A stretch of DNA of 64,000 nt from DATJKD01 sp963728295 (GCA_963728295.1 CAVSKB010000012.1:124001-188000); one strand, 5' to 3'. Counted from the stretch's first letter, positions 35,001-45,360 are shown. Program-made: numbers and translations. The notes: generated from the sequence alone by a model not told the origin.

Positions 35001-37989
35001 GACCGGCAGGCGCTTCACCTCGACCTTGTTCTCGTATGCGTAGAAGCCCCCGATCAGCCGCGTGCGGTAGGAGTAGGTGTCACGCTTGAAGACGTCGACG
35101 GCGAGCCTGCGGTTCGCCAGCGGCTTGCCGGCTGTGTCGACCGCGACCACTTTGAAGCGCAGGTCGTCCTGCGTCGCAACCCAGCCCTCAGTCCGTATCC
35201 CCAGGCTGATCGCAGCCGGCCAGAGCGGCAGGCGTGTCGCCGTCGTCAGGCGTTCGCCGTTCGCGTCGTCGTACTCGAGCTCTGCGACGAGACTGCGCGG
35301 CTGGTCGACGGCGGGTAGCTTGATCGTGGCGCGCGCCGCACCCTCCTCATCGAGCACGAGCGCCTGCACCTGCGCGGGTGTCGTCGCCATGTCGCCGCCA
35401 CCCGGGCGGTCGTAACCGAATCGTGACGCATACCACCACTCGTCCTCGTCACGCTGATCCGGGTTCGAGATTCCTTCCTTCACGTCCTCGCCGCCGAACG
35501 TGAAGTCCGCGTAATCCCGGAAGCCTGGCGTGCGCGGCTCCAGAAGAGTACGCAGCCGCACGGGCGCCCGCGAAGCGCCGCCTCCCGAGAGGTAGCTGAC
35601 GAACAGATCGAGCGTCACGTCCTGTGGCCGTACCAGCGGACGGCTCGGCGGCTGAATCACTGCCCGCATCGTCGGCACGCGATATTGCTCGACCCGAAAG
35701 TCGCCCGATGGAAACGCGGATGTCCCGACTCTTTCGTCGCGGACGAGCTCGACCTGGTACACGCCCAGCCGCGCATCCTGCGGGATCGACCAATGAGTCT
35801 CTGCGACGCCCGTGGCGTCGAAGCTGACGGGCAGGCGGAAAGTCTGCCCGCTGCCGGAATGCGTCAGGACGACCTCGTGCGGGACCAGCTGCTGCGGCGG
35901 ACGGTCGGGCTCGCGGAGGTGCGTCGGCGGGATCTGCAACCCGTTCGAAACATGCTGCCGGAAGAAATGCTTCATCGACACGGTTTCGCCCGCGCGCAAC
36001 AGCGTGCGGTCGAAGACGGTGTGTGCGAGATATGTCCCGCGCTCGCCTTGCCAGCCGAACGGGGTGTTGAAGTCGGATGGGCTGATGCCGTCCTGCCAGC
36101 TCGAGAGTGCAAAGCTCATGTCCCTGTCGAGCCTGGCGCTTACCATCAGCGGCTCCGGTGACCATTCGTTGCACACGCCACCACCGTGCGGCTCGCCAAA
36201 AGTGCTCGACACGTCAGCGAGCCCATCGTCATTCGTATCGCCCTCCCAGAGAGTGCGGCCGGTGCAGTAACCGCTGATCCGGATCTGCGCCTCGCGCACC
36301 GGCCGGCCCGTATCGAGCGCGGTGACCCAGACGCGGGAGGATTCACGGCCCCACTTGAAATGCACGGCCATGTTCGTGACGAGCGCCGAGCTCGCCACGT
36401 AGCGCGGCATGTCCTGGCCCAGAAGCGCCTGCCCGAGACGCGGGCTGGCGAGCTCGACGACATAGAACCCGGGCTCGCGGAGCGGAAGGCCGATCACCTC
36501 GAACGTCTGCCCGTTGCCCGAGACGGGCAGCTTCAGATCGCTGGTCTGGTCGGATTCGGCGAAGACCGATTTCGATCCCGTGAGCTCGCGCCAGGTGGCA
36601 GGCCGATCGCCGGCCGGTGCCCAGTCGCCGTGCCGCGCCATCGCCGCTTCGACACGCTTGAGCCAGCTCGCGATGTCGCGATCCCTTCCGACCCGCAGCG
36701 TATGTCCAGGCACGCCCTCCTCGAGAAGAAGCGCTGTCTTGCGTCCCGCGATCTGCGGCTCGACGTTCCGCACAGTGACCGGCAGCACGCCGCCGTTCGC
36801 CGCCTCGAGGATGCCAAAGGTTCCGGCGAACTTGACCAACGGCGGATACTCGTCGAGCGCGACCTCGAGCGGAAAGCTATCGGCGTTGTCGGGTGCGCGA
36901 CCGGCGTCGTCCCTGAGCCCATCCCCGAGCGTGATCGTGAGCTCGCCGCGCTCCGGGAATGGCCCGTCGAAGCGGAGCGTTTCCGCCAGCGGCGAACGCT
37001 CGGCCTCGTCGTTGGCGGGCGCGTATGCGCGACCTGACGCGTCCGTGACCTTGATCCGCCGCGCCAGGCCCGGATGGGACCGGCGACGAGAAGACGATTC
37101 GCACCGGGCGCATCGGCAGGCAGGGCGCGTTTGCGTTGACACGCTCGCACTCCATCCGCACGTTGAAGTCGGGACGGGTGCGGAAGTCGAGCACCTGGTC
37201 GGCGCGTATTGCCTGTCCGCTCGCGGTCGCGATGCCTCGGCCCCAGATCAGGCTGACCCTGGTGCCCGGCGGAAGCGAACGGCGGCAGCGAAGCACGGTG
37301 AGCGCGGATTCCAGTCGACTGATCTCCGTGTGCGCATCGCCGCTGCGGGATCCGCCCGACAACTCGCCAAGTAGCTGCAAGTACCGGTAACCCAGCTGGC
37401 GGCGCTGCGCCAGCACTTCCTCGCGGGCCTTGCCCGCGAGCACGTCGACGGGGATCCGTTCCGCCACGTTCTCGATCGCGCAGGCGGCGTGCGCCGCGAT
37501 CGAGGCCGGGGTTGCGGATGCATCGAGGGCGAGAACGAACACCTGCTCGGCATCGATCCCGGAGTCGCCCTCCATCGGCAGCGACGCGCGGATCGACGGT
37601 CCACCCGTGTCGAAGGAGTACTGCCGGCGTCCCGTCACGGCGGCGCCTGCGATGGACTTCAATCCGTCGCGAAGCGTGAATCGGCATACAAGACCGGCGG
37701 GCAGGTTGCTCTCGAAGTCATAGACCCAGTTGCGGGTGTCTGCCCAGCGACCCCGACCGCGGGCGGCGCAGTCGATGTCGAACGGCTCGGGAAGGCGCGG
37801 ATCCCCGAATGCGACCATGGGCTCGGAAAAGCGGACCGCAACCTGGCGGACGTCCTTTACCGTTCCCTGCGGCGAGAAAACCTCAACCGTTGCAGACCGG
37901 GCTGCGAGAGAAACGCAAAGCAATACGATACCGGCGACCACGCCGAGCGCTCTGCGGCTCGTGCTGTGCCCTCTGCTCAATCCGATCAC
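32049..37989 (-). CDS. yfhM: Bacterial alpha-2-macroglobulin (YfhM-like), one-base frameshift
   Basis: Bacterial alpha-2-macroglobulins trap proteases in the periplasm and are thought to guard the wall with PBP1C. The ~1980-residue product has a signal peptide (VVAGIVLLCVSLAARSATVE), several MG domains, a bait-like region and the thioester motif YPYGCLEQRVSRAVALL, so it is the thioester-bearing type. The C-terminal part has PVPAGASILGG and YTYVPKGSFLVEYTLRLNN. The frame shifts near 37080, between VFSSPVPSGPGAA and RRIKVTDASGRAYAP; the span is 3n+1. A ~23-residue stretch (SKTGSKPIVGQ to KNGSEPGLKS) is encoded by a pair of dispersed palindromes and interrupts an otherwise conserved domain. It is followed directly by pbpC. 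Confidence 0.93.
33765..33825. repeat. Paired GGCTNCGAGCC palindromes inside yfhM
   Basis: Stem TGGCT, loop CCG, AGCCA at 33765-33777, and TGGCT, loop TCG, AGCCA at 33813-33825, 48 bp apart. On the coding strand they give Gly-Ser-Glu-Pro and Gly-Ser-Lys-Pro, keeping the frame. Core and spacing resemble the other pairs in the window. Confidence 0.75.
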
Positions 37990-38222
37990 GCTGGTTTTCC
38001 TTTGTTCTCGTCAGCCAAGGAATGATGCTGAAGAAAAGCCGGCCGGTAAACTCGAGACGCAGGGGATCCCAAGGCAGTCAAGCGAGACGATAGCCTCCTT
38101 ACGAACCGGACAGCGAGAGTATCGGCAATGTGGACGATGGTCAGCGATCGTCGATGAGTGACTAGCGCGCGGGGGCGTACACTTGCGGGCGTGATCAGGA
38201 AACCGATGCGCATGGAGGACCG

Positions 38223-38711
38223 ATGAAGCATCGAATCAAGTTTTCGCACACCGTCGCGCTCGTCATGTTCGCCCTCGCGCCTGCCTGCAGCACCACGCCG
38301 CCCAGCGGCGGGCCGCCGGCCGGTAATGTTGGCCAGCAGTGGGTTTCGGTGGCTAAGGGGGATACGCAGGAAGCCTTCGTCGATCCCGCCTCCCTGACCA
38401 CCAACGGAACCATGGTGGAGCTGCGTGCGAAGCAGAATTTCTCCACGGCGCAGCCGACGGCAAAGAAAGACAAGACCTATCTGTCCTCGCAGAGCACCTA
38501 TCGGTTTGATTGCTCGAGCCGCAAGGTCGCGTACAAGGAGATCCAGGCCTATCCGGAGCCGGACCTGCAGGGCAAGGCAGTGCAGAACGCCAAGTTCTAC
38601 GAAAAGAACCTGCAGTGGATGGATGCGCCCGCGGATACGGTCTTCGGGGAGCTGCTCGACTACGCGTGCGAGCACGCACCGGCATCCCTGCCCGCCGAGC
38701 CGCCTGGCTGA
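38223..38711 (+). CDS. Small lipoprotein, surface-adhesin-E-like
   Basis: A 162-residue product with a lipoprotein signal (ALVMFALAPACSTTPP). The mature part, WVSVAKGDTQEAFVDPASLT, then MVELRAKQNF, TYRFDCSSRKVAY and a conserved Tyr-Ala-Cys near the end, resembles the surface-adhesin protein E superfamily, small beta-rich exported proteins usually of unknown role. Two cysteines in the mature part (DCSS and YACEH) could form a disulfide. It is divergent from yfhM across about 230 bp in which I see no clear promoter. The GAGGACCG just upstream of the ATG is an adequate ribosome binding site. Confidence 0.65.
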   Translation: MKHRIKFSHTVALVMFALAPACSTTPPSGGPPAGNVGQQWVSVAKGDTQEAFVDPASLTTNGTMVELRAKQNFSTAQPTAKKDKTYLSSQSTYRFDCSSRKVAYKEIQAYPEPDLQGKAVQNAKFYEKNLQWMDAPADTVFGELLDYACEHAPASLPAEPPG

Positions 38712-38790
38712 TTCCGTCCCGTGCACCGGTCCACGGCGCGCCAGATCATGTCAGGCGCACCCGGGGTCTCGTTGTCTCCTCAGTAAGTGT

Positions 38791-38806
38791 CTCCTTATTT
38801 AAGGAG
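38791..38806 (+). promoter_or_regulatory. Hairpin that encloses the ribosome binding site of the YheO-PAS gene
   Basis: CTCCTTATTTAAGGAG is a perfect dyad in which the right arm AAGGAG is the Shine-Dalgarno sequence of the gene starting 9 bp later at 38815. In RNA, a 6-bp stem with an AUUU loop would hide the ribosome binding site. It may be a simple thermosensitive or regulated translational switch, or a DNA operator. Confidence 0.55.
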
Positions 38807-38814
38807 TGTGATTG

Positions 38815-39681
38815 ATGAATGACCTGCTCGGGCCAATCATCGAGAACGTCGTTGCCGGGCTCCTGGGCTCAGCGATCATTTTCGCGGGCGGCTTTCTCGT
38901 CGGCCGCTATCGCGAGCGCCGGCGCGCGCGCGGTCGCAATCTCGAGGACTACGACTTCTATCCGTTCGAGGTGGATCGCGACAACTTTCCGCAGTTCGAC
39001 CTCGGGGACTTTCGACGGGGCGTGACTCATTTCCTCCAGAATTCGGACGCGACTGCCGCACGCCAGCTCATCTTCATTGGCGAGCAGAACGAGGTACGGC
39101 ATCAGCTCGACCGCGACGCGCTGTCCGACTACGAGCGACTCTATGCCGCGTACGGCGGCGAGCGGATCGTCGAAGACAACAACGAGTTCCTCGAGAACTA
39201 CAAGCGCATCGTGCGGCTCATAGGCCGCACATTCCGGGACATGGGGATCGAGGTGCTGCTGCACAACCTCTCCAATCCCGCAAAGTCGATCTGCGCGATC
39301 GAGGGCGGCGACGTGACGGGGCGGGCGCTGGAGCTGGGGACGACCAGCCTGGTGATCGATCTCAAGAAGCGCAGGCTCCTGAACCAGGACAAGCTCAACT
39401 ACGAGCTCAACATCGGCGCGCGGCGATTCAAGTGCACGACCATCCCGATCTACCGCCGTGAGTTCGGGCTGGTCGCCGCCCTGTGCGTGAACATCGACAT
39501 CAACTACATCCGCGACGAGGTGAAATCATCGCCCGCGCGCATCGAGGAGTTCCTGGCGAAATACGCGCGAACGGAAATGCAGCTCGAGGAGAACATCCTG
39601 AGCCGCGAGGAGTACGCGCAGGCAATCAACGGCAAGCGGCACTGGCTGGACGAGCCTCGCCTCGCGGGCCGGCCGGCTTGA
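38815..39681 (+). CDS. Membrane-anchored YheO-type PAS protein
   Basis: The 288-residue product has one N-terminal transmembrane helix (VVAGLLGSAIIFAGGFLVGR), a basic stop-transfer segment (RYRERRRARGR) and a cytoplasmic part. Residues about 125-240 match the YheO-like PAS domain: DMGIEVLLHNLSNPAKSICA, then GGDVTGRALELG, and RREFGLVAALCVNIDINYIRD. YheO/DauR-type regulators normally carry a helix-turn-helix after this domain; here the protein ends soon after (LSREEYAQAINGKRHWLDEP) with no HTH that I can see. A ligand sensor at the membrane is the likeliest role, with an unknown output. The ATG at 38815 has a strong AAGGAG, itself inside a hairpin. It ends about 50 bp before the amine oxidase. 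Confidence 0.75.
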   Translation: MNDLLGPIIENVVAGLLGSAIIFAGGFLVGRYRERRRARGRNLEDYDFYPFEVDRDNFPQFDLGDFRRGVTHFLQNSDATAARQLIFIGEQNEVRHQLDRDALSDYERLYAAYGGERIVEDNNEFLENYKRIVRLIGRTFRDMGIEVLLHNLSNPAKSICAIEGGDVTGRALELGTTSLVIDLKKRRLLNQDKLNYELNIGARRFKCTTIPIYRREFGLVAALCVNIDINYIRDEVKSSPARIEEFLAKYARTEMQLEENILSREEYAQAINGKRHWLDEPRLAGRPA

Positions 39682-39732
39682 CCGATCGGGCCCGAGGCGC
39701 GCGCGTGTCTCGGCCGAAAGACCGACTGGGAC

Positions 39733-40872
39733 GTGATCGTCGCCGGCGCCGGCGTGTTCGGCGCTTGGACCGCGTGGGAACTGCAACGGCGGGGACGACG
39801 GGTGCTGCTGGTCGACGGCGCGGGTCCCGCCAACGCGCGCGCGTCGTCGGGCGGCGAATCGCGGCTCACGCGAACGATCTACGGCGTCGACGCGGTGTAC
39901 ACGCGCATGGCGCGAGACTCCCTCGAGGCGTGGCGCTGGTTGTCCGGGCGCGCAGGGCTGCCAGTGCTGCACGCTGCCGGCGTGCTGATGTTCTTCCACC
40001 GCATGGAGGCCTACGCCTCGGCAAGCATCGAGGTGCACCGTGCGCTTGGCCTGCCGCTCGAGGAACTCGATCGAGCGGAGCTTGTCCGTCGCTACCCGCA
40101 AGTGGCCTGGGACGGGATCGAGCTCGGCCTGCTCGAGCGCGAGCACGGAATCCTGATGGCACGCCGCGGCGTTCAGACGCTCGTCGCGGAATTCGTTGCC
40201 GCGGGCGGGGAATACCGACCGGACGATGTGGCGACGCCGTCGGAGGGCGGTTCCCTCTCCGCGCTGCACACCGTCGGTGGAGCGGCGCTGCGGGCGCGGG
40301 AGTTCGTCTTTGCCTGCGGACCCTGGCTCCCCAAACTGTTTCCAGACGTTCTCGGAGCACGGATCTTCACGACTCGGCAGGAAATCTTCTTCTTCGCGAC
40401 CCCGCGGGGCGATGTCCGCTTTCGTCCGGAGCACATCCCCGCCTGGGTGGATTTCGACGCGGGCAACATGTACTACGGCTGCCCGGATCTCGAGAGCCGG
40501 GGCTTCAAGCTCGGGAACGACCGGCACGGGCCGCCCTTTGATCCCGACTTCGGCGACCGCCGCCCGACTGAGGCCGGGCTCAACGATGCACGCACATATC
40601 TTGCGCGGCGTTTCCCGGCTCTTGCAGGTCAGCCGCTGGTCGAGAACCGTGTCTGCCAGTACGAGAACAGCTCGAGCGGAGATTTCCTGATCGACCGGCA
40701 CCCCCGGATAAAGAACCTCGTCCTGGTCGGCGGCGGGTCGGGGCATGGCTTCAAGCACGGACCGGCCGTGGGCCGCTATGCCGCGGATCTGGTAACCGGT
40801 ATGCCACTCGCCCTCGAGCCGAGGTTCTCGCTCGCAAGCAACGCCGGCGTCCAGGCGCGGACGGTCCGGTAG
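39733..40872 (+). CDS. FAD-dependent amine/sarcosine-oxidase-like oxidoreductase (DAO family)
   Basis: About 380 residues of the DAO fold. The frame begins TDWDVIVAGAGVFGAWTAWE; the first usable start in frame is the GTG at 39733, which drops the first few residues, so the real start may be hidden by an upstream shift. The FAD loop GAGVFGAW, the ASSGGESRLTRTIYG segment, RYPQVAWDGIELGLLEREHG and the C-terminal GSGHGFKHGPAVGRYAADL all fit monomeric sarcosine oxidase and N-methyltryptophan oxidase relatives. The amine substrate is unknown. It follows the YheO-PAS gene by about 50 bp and may be its co-transcribed target. Confidence 0.85.
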   Translation: MIVAGAGVFGAWTAWELQRRGRRVLLVDGAGPANARASSGGESRLTRTIYGVDAVYTRMARDSLEAWRWLSGRAGLPVLHAAGVLMFFHRMEAYASASIEVHRALGLPLEELDRAELVRRYPQVAWDGIELGLLEREHGILMARRGVQTLVAEFVAAGGEYRPDDVATPSEGGSLSALHTVGGAALRAREFVFACGPWLPKLFPDVLGARIFTTRQEIFFFATPRGDVRFRPEHIPAWVDFDAGNMYYGCPDLESRGFKLGNDRHGPPFDPDFGDRRPTEAGLNDARTYLARRFPALAGQPLVENRVCQYENSSSGDFLIDRHPRIKNLVLVGGGSGHGFKHGPAVGRYAADLVTGMPLALEPRFSLASNAGVQARTVR

Positions 40873-41061
40873 GCGCGGCCAATCCAAGGCGGGGGCGGCC
40901 GACCGGGCCGGTAAGTTGGGGTATTTCATCGCGCTCCCGCAACCGTCCGGCGCATCAGCCGGGCCCGGGTAATAGGCCCCTGCCAAACTAATCGAATCGC
41001 CCGCTCGGTGCATCAAAGCAACCGGCAGCACACGTCAGTACTGGGGCGACAGGGAGAGGTC

Positions 41062-44000
41062 ATGAAGATTTCCGAGCGTTGCGCGCAGAACCCCGCGGCG
41101 GTCGCCGCCGCGTCTGCGATCGTGCTGTTGTTCGGGGTGCTGGCGCTGTTGCGCCTGCCGATCCAGCTGCTCCCTGATACGCGCCGACCCGAGCTCTTCA
41201 TCAACGCGGAATGGCGTGAGGCCGCTCCCTCCGAGCTGGAGGAAGCCATCATCGAGCCCATCGAGGAGGCCATGCGCGGACTGCCGGGCATGGTCGAGAT
41301 GCGCTCCGAGTCCAACCGCGGCCGGGGTGGTGTCGGGCTGACCTTCGAGGTCGGGACCGACATGACCCGCGTGATGCTGGACGTGGTTTCGCGTCTGAAT
41401 ACCCTTCCGCCACTGCCGCCCGATGCCGAAGAGCCACAGGTGTTCGGCGGGGACAACTGGCAGACCGAGAACGCTGGCTCGCTGCTGGTCAAGCCGCTTC
41501 CCGGCCATTCGGTGCCCGACATCGGGGCGGAATACCAGAAGCTGATGGAAGAGGTCGTCGAGCCCCGGCTCGCGCGCGTCGACGGCGTTTCCCGCGTCAA
41601 CCTGGAAAGCGGTCGCCCGCGCGAAGTCCAGGTCACATTCGATCCGCACCGCCTCGCCGCGCTGGGCATCACCCCACAGCGGCTGGCGCAGACGGTGACT
41701 GCGGCCCGGGACGTCTCGGCGGGCTTTGCCAACGTCGGCCGGCGCCAGTTCACGGTGCGGGTCACCGGCCGCGAACCGGTGGTCGACCTGGGCGACCTCG
41801 TGGTTGGCTGGAGTGAGGATCGTCCGCTGTATCTGCGCGACGTCGCCGACGTGCGCACCGAGCACGTCAAGGCGCGCTGGTTCTCCTTTCGCAGCGGCGT
41901 CCCGGCGTACTACATCACCCTGCAGCGCACGTCCGAATCCAACACCGTCGAGCTCATCGACGGTGTCAAGGTGGCTATCGCGGAACTGAACGCCGGGCCG
42001 CTTGCCAAGGAGAACCTCTCGATCGAGCTGTCGTGGGACGCCAGCGTGTACGTGCGTCGCGCGATCGGCTTCGTACAGGAGAGCCTCGCGATCGGCATCC
42101 TGCTCGCAGTCGGCGGGCTGTGGTATTTCCTGCGCGGTCCGCGAGCGCTGCTCGTGATCGGGCTCTCGATCCCCCTGTCGCTCTTTTTCGCGGTGATTAC
42201 GCTGCACCTGCTCGGGCGCACGCTCAACGTCGTGTCGCTCGCCGGGCTCGCGTTCTCGACCGGCATCGTGATCGACGCCGCATTGATCGTGCAGGGCAAC
42301 GTGCTCCGCTACGTGCAGCTCGGGCACCCGCCGATGAAGGCGACACTCGAAGGCACCGCCGAGGTCATGCCGGCACTGCTCGCGTCGATGCTGACCAGCG
42401 TCGCGATCTTCCTGCCGATCCTGTTCATGGAGGGGCTGGAAGGGCAGCTCTTCAAGGACCTCGCCATCACGATGTCGGTGTCGCACGCGGCCTCGCTGCT
42501 GGTCGCGATGACGCTGATCCCGGCGGCGAACCGCTGGGCGCTTGCCCGCGGAATTCCCGCGGATCAGCACCAGCACTGGTGGACCGCGATGACTTCGTTT
42601 GCGATGCGTCTCACCGACACGCCGCGGGCGCGCTGGGCCTGGATCGGCGGGTTGACGGCGGCGAGCGTCGCGATCGTGCTGCTGCTCGCCCCGCGCGTGG
42701 ACTACCTTCCGGTCGCCCAGACCGATCTGATCTGGAACAACTTCCGTCTGCCGCCGGGCGGCAATCTCGAAACCGCGCGCGACGAGTTCGCGCCGGTCGT
42801 GATCGAGCGGCTGCGCCCGTACCTCGAAGGCACGAAGGAACCGGCGATCAAGTACTACAACTTCTCGGCGTTCGAGGGATTCGGTGGCACGGCCGTCGTC
42901 TATCCCAAGGACCCGCGGGATATCCAGGACATGGTCTCCCTGCTGCGCGACGACCTGCTGGCCGGACTTCCCGATACACCGGTCTTCTCACAGCGCGGTT
43001 CGCTGCTCAACGTGGACGGCGGCAACGACCGCGAGATCCGGCTCGATTTCCAGGGTGCGGACCTGACGGCGCTGATGGACGCGGCGCGAGTGGCCGTGGA
43101 TGAGATTCCAAAGGCCATCCACGACACGTACCCGCAGCCGTTCCCGTCGCTCGAGCTCAACCAGCCGGAGTTGCAGCTCATCCCCGATGAGTGGCGCATC
43201 GCGCGGTCCGGCCTGACGCGCACGGAAGTCGCATCGAGCGTGCGCGCCTTTACCGGCGGGCTCTGGGCGGGCGAGTATTTCGACGGCAACGAGCGCATGG
43301 ACATCATCGTCAAGGCGCGCGAATGGCGCTCGCCCGAGGAGCTGGCCGAGCTGCCGATCGTCACCCCCACCTCGGGCGTGCAGACGGTCGGTGAACTGGT
43401 CGAGCCGCGCCAGACCGTCGGTCCTTCGCAGCTCGTGCGCATCAATGGCCACCGGACGGTGAGCGTCAACTTCACCCCGCCCGACGACATGACGTTGGAC
43501 GAGGCGCTGGCGCGCGTCCGCGACGACGTCGAGCCAAAGGTTCGCACGGCGATGAAGCCCGGCACGCAGCTGACCTACGCGGGCAGTGCCAACGACCTCC
43601 ACCAGGCACTCGGGGCGATGGCGCAGAATTTCCTGCTCGCGCTCGTGATCCTGTTCGCGCTGATGGCCGCGCTCTTCCGCTCGGTGCGCGACAGCCTGCT
43701 CGTCATGGTGGTCATGCCCGCCTCGATCGCTGGCGGCATACTCGCCTTGCGGGTTGTCGGGCTGTTCAGCTTCCAGGCGCTGGACCTGCTGACGATGATC
43801 GGGTTCATCATCCTGCTCGGACTGGTCGTGAACGCCGCGATCCTGCTGGTCGACCAGACGCGCGCGCGCGAGCGAGCAGGGATGTCGCGGCGGGAAGCGG
43901 TGCGCGAGGCGCTCGATACTCGCGCCCGGCCGATCGTGCTGTCCACGCTGACCGCGGTGCTCGGCATGCTGCCGCTGATCTTCATGCCGGGACTCGGCGC

Positions 44001-44178
44001 GGAGATCTATCGCGGTCTCGCCGCCGTCGTCGCCGGCGGGATGGTGGTCGGAACCACGTTCACGTGGGTGCTCATGCCGAGCCTGCTGCGGCTGGGCGAA
44101 GAGCGAGTGGTCGCAGCTGCTACGGCACCGGACCTCGTTCCGGCGTTCACAACGACCTCATCAACGGACAAGTCATGA
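41062..44178 (+). CDS. RND-family efflux pump inner-membrane subunit
   Basis: AcrB-type transporters expel compounds using the proton gradient. The ~1038-residue product has the usual halves: the TM1 region, a porter domain (PSELEEAIIEPIEEAMRGLP), TM2-TM6 with LFFAVITLHLLGRTLNVVSL, the second porter domain and TM8-TM12 (MIGFIILLGLVVNAAILLVD). In TM4 the proton-relay pair Asp-Asp of AcrB is represented by TGIVIDAALIVQG, so the second aspartate is Ala. The position of the relay lysine in TM10 is Asn-Ala. The ATG at 41062 has GGGAGAGG in front. The pump gene precedes its adaptor (ATGA overlap), the reverse of the common order; no TolC-type gene is in the window. Confidence 0.92.
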   Translation: MKISERCAQNPAAVAAASAIVLLFGVLALLRLPIQLLPDTRRPELFINAEWREAAPSELEEAIIEPIEEAMRGLPGMVEMRSESNRGRGGVGLTFEVGTDMTRVMLDVVSRLNTLPPLPPDAEEPQVFGGDNWQTENAGSLLVKPLPGHSVPDIGAEYQKLMEEVVEPRLARVDGVSRVNLESGRPREVQVTFDPHRLAALGITPQRLAQTVTAARDVSAGFANVGRRQFTVRVTGREPVVDLGDLVVGWSEDRPLYLRDVADVRTEHVKARWFSFRSGVPAYYITLQRTSESNTVELIDGVKVAIAELNAGPLAKENLSIELSWDASVYVRRAIGFVQESLAIGILLAVGGLWYFLRGPRALLVIGLSIPLSLFFAVITLHLLGRTLNVVSLAGLAFSTGIVIDAALIVQGNVLRYVQLGHPPMKATLEGTAEVMPALLASMLTSVAIFLPILFMEGLEGQLFKDLAITMSVSHAASLLVAMTLIPAANRWALARGIPADQHQHWWTAMTSFAMRLTDTPRARWAWIGGLTAASVAIVLLLAPRVDYLPVAQTDLIWNNFRLPPGGNLETARDEFAPVVIERLRPYLEGTKEPAIKYYNFSAFEGFGGTAVVYPKDPRDIQDMVSLLRDDLLAGLPDTPVFSQRGSLLNVDGGNDREIRLDFQGADLTALMDAARVAVDEIPKAIHDTYPQPFPSLELNQPELQLIPDEWRIARSGLTRTEVASSVRAFTGGLWAGEYFDGNERMDIIVKAREWRSPEELAELPIVTPTSGVQTVGELVEPRQTVGPSQLVRINGHRTVSVNFTPPDDMTLDEALARVRDDVEPKVRTAMKPGTQLTYAGSANDLHQALGAMAQNFLLALVILFALMAALFRSVRDSLLVMVVMPASIAGGILALRVVGLFSFQALDLLTMIGFIILLGLVVNAAILLVDQTRARERAGMSRREAVREALDTRARPIVLSTLTAVLGMLPLIFMPGLGAEIYRGLAAVVAGGMVVGTTFTWVLMPSLLRLGEERVVAAATAPDLVPAFTTTSSTDKS

Positions 44179-45264
44179 ACCACATCCCGACACGAACCAG
44201 CCGCTACGCAGTGGCGAGCTTGGGTGTGCTGATCGCTGCCGCGGCCGCGGCACAGCCGCAGGAACGCCCCGCGTCCGTGCAGGTCTCGCGCGCACAGGTG
44301 CGTCAGCTTGCGCCGTCGGTGCATGCGACGGGCCTGGTGCAGTCGCGCGCGGCGGCCGACCTGGCCGCCGGCGGTCGGAGGCCGGCTGCAGTGGGTCGCG
44401 GAGCCCGGAACGTCGGTTTCAGCCGGTGACCTCGTCGCGCGAATGGACGTCCGCGAGTTGTCGCTCGCCCGCGCCGAGCAGGCGGCGCGGGTCAAGCGTG
44501 CCGGCGTCAACCTGACGAGCCTCGACCGCGAGCTCGAGCGGCTGCGCGCCTCGGGGACGGCCGTGTCGCGTTTCAACGTCGATCAGGCTCAGGCGAACCG
44601 CGATCTCGCGGCAGCCGATCTCGAAGTGGCGCGAGCCCTGCTTGCGCAGACCGACGACCAGCTTGCGCGTTCGCGGATCACGGCGCCGTTTGACGGTGTC
44701 GTAGCGGACCGCATGCGGCGCGCCGGCGAGGAACTGGGGCGCGGCGACGTCATCGCGCGGCTCGTGAATCCCGATGAGCTCGAGATCCGGCTGTTCGTGC
44801 CGCTACGGCACGTTCGGGCGATACAGCCGGGCCACGTCGTCAACGTCACCGCCGACCAGCGCCGGTTTACGGCCGCGGTGAGCACGATCGTGCCTGCCGG
44901 TGATCCGCGTTCGCAGTCGTTCGAGGTGCTGGTCAAGGCGCCGCCGGTCGAGGGTCTGCTCGCACCCGGAAATACGGTGGAGGTCGAGCTGCCGCTCGGG
45001 ACCCCGCAGCGCAAGCTGGCGGTGCATCGCGATGCGCTGATCATCCGCGCCGAGGGGCTCTATGTGTATCGGATCAACGCCGAAGACCGCGCGGAGCGCG
45101 TGTCCGTCAAGGCGGGCATCGCGGACGGCGACTGGATCGCCGTCGATGGCAAGCTCAAGGCCGGTGACCAGGTCATCGTGCGTGGCGCCGAGCTGCTGCG
45201 CGGCAACGAGCCAGTGCAGGTCGTCGGCATCTTCGATCCGGAACCGCAAGTCGCGCTTAAATAG
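44175..45264 (+). CDS. RND efflux periplasmic adaptor (membrane-fusion protein), one-base frameshift
   Basis: The adaptor links an RND pump to an outer-membrane channel. The N terminus has a signal peptide (YAVASLGVLIAAAAAAQPQE) and VHATGLVQSRAAADLAA. The frame changes near 44372 and continues with VGGRLQWVAEPGTSVSAGDL (the lipoyl half), a coiled-coil hairpin (ARAEQAARVKRAGVNLTSLD), the second lipoyl half SRITAPFDGVVADRMRRAGE, and beta-barrel and membrane-proximal parts ending with GDQVIVRGAELLRGNEPVQV. The span is 3n+1. Translation is coupled to the pump by an ATGA overlap. Confidence 0.9.
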
Positions 45265-45327
45265 CCGGCCCGGCGCCCGGCCCAGCGCGCCTGGAGGCGC
45301 GAGGGGCGCCGATAATTTCGCCAGGCG

Positions 45328-45360
45328 CCGGTGCGAAGGATCCCCAGATCCTCGCACCGG
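45328..45360. terminator. Hairpin between convergent adaptor and YeaQ-like genes
   Basis: CCGGTGCGAAGGATC (45328-45342) pairs with GATCCTCGCACCGG (45347-45360) with a single bulged A and a CCCA loop. It lies between two convergent stops, where a two-way transcription stop is expected. There is no T-run, so intrinsic termination is uncertain. Confidence 0.5.
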
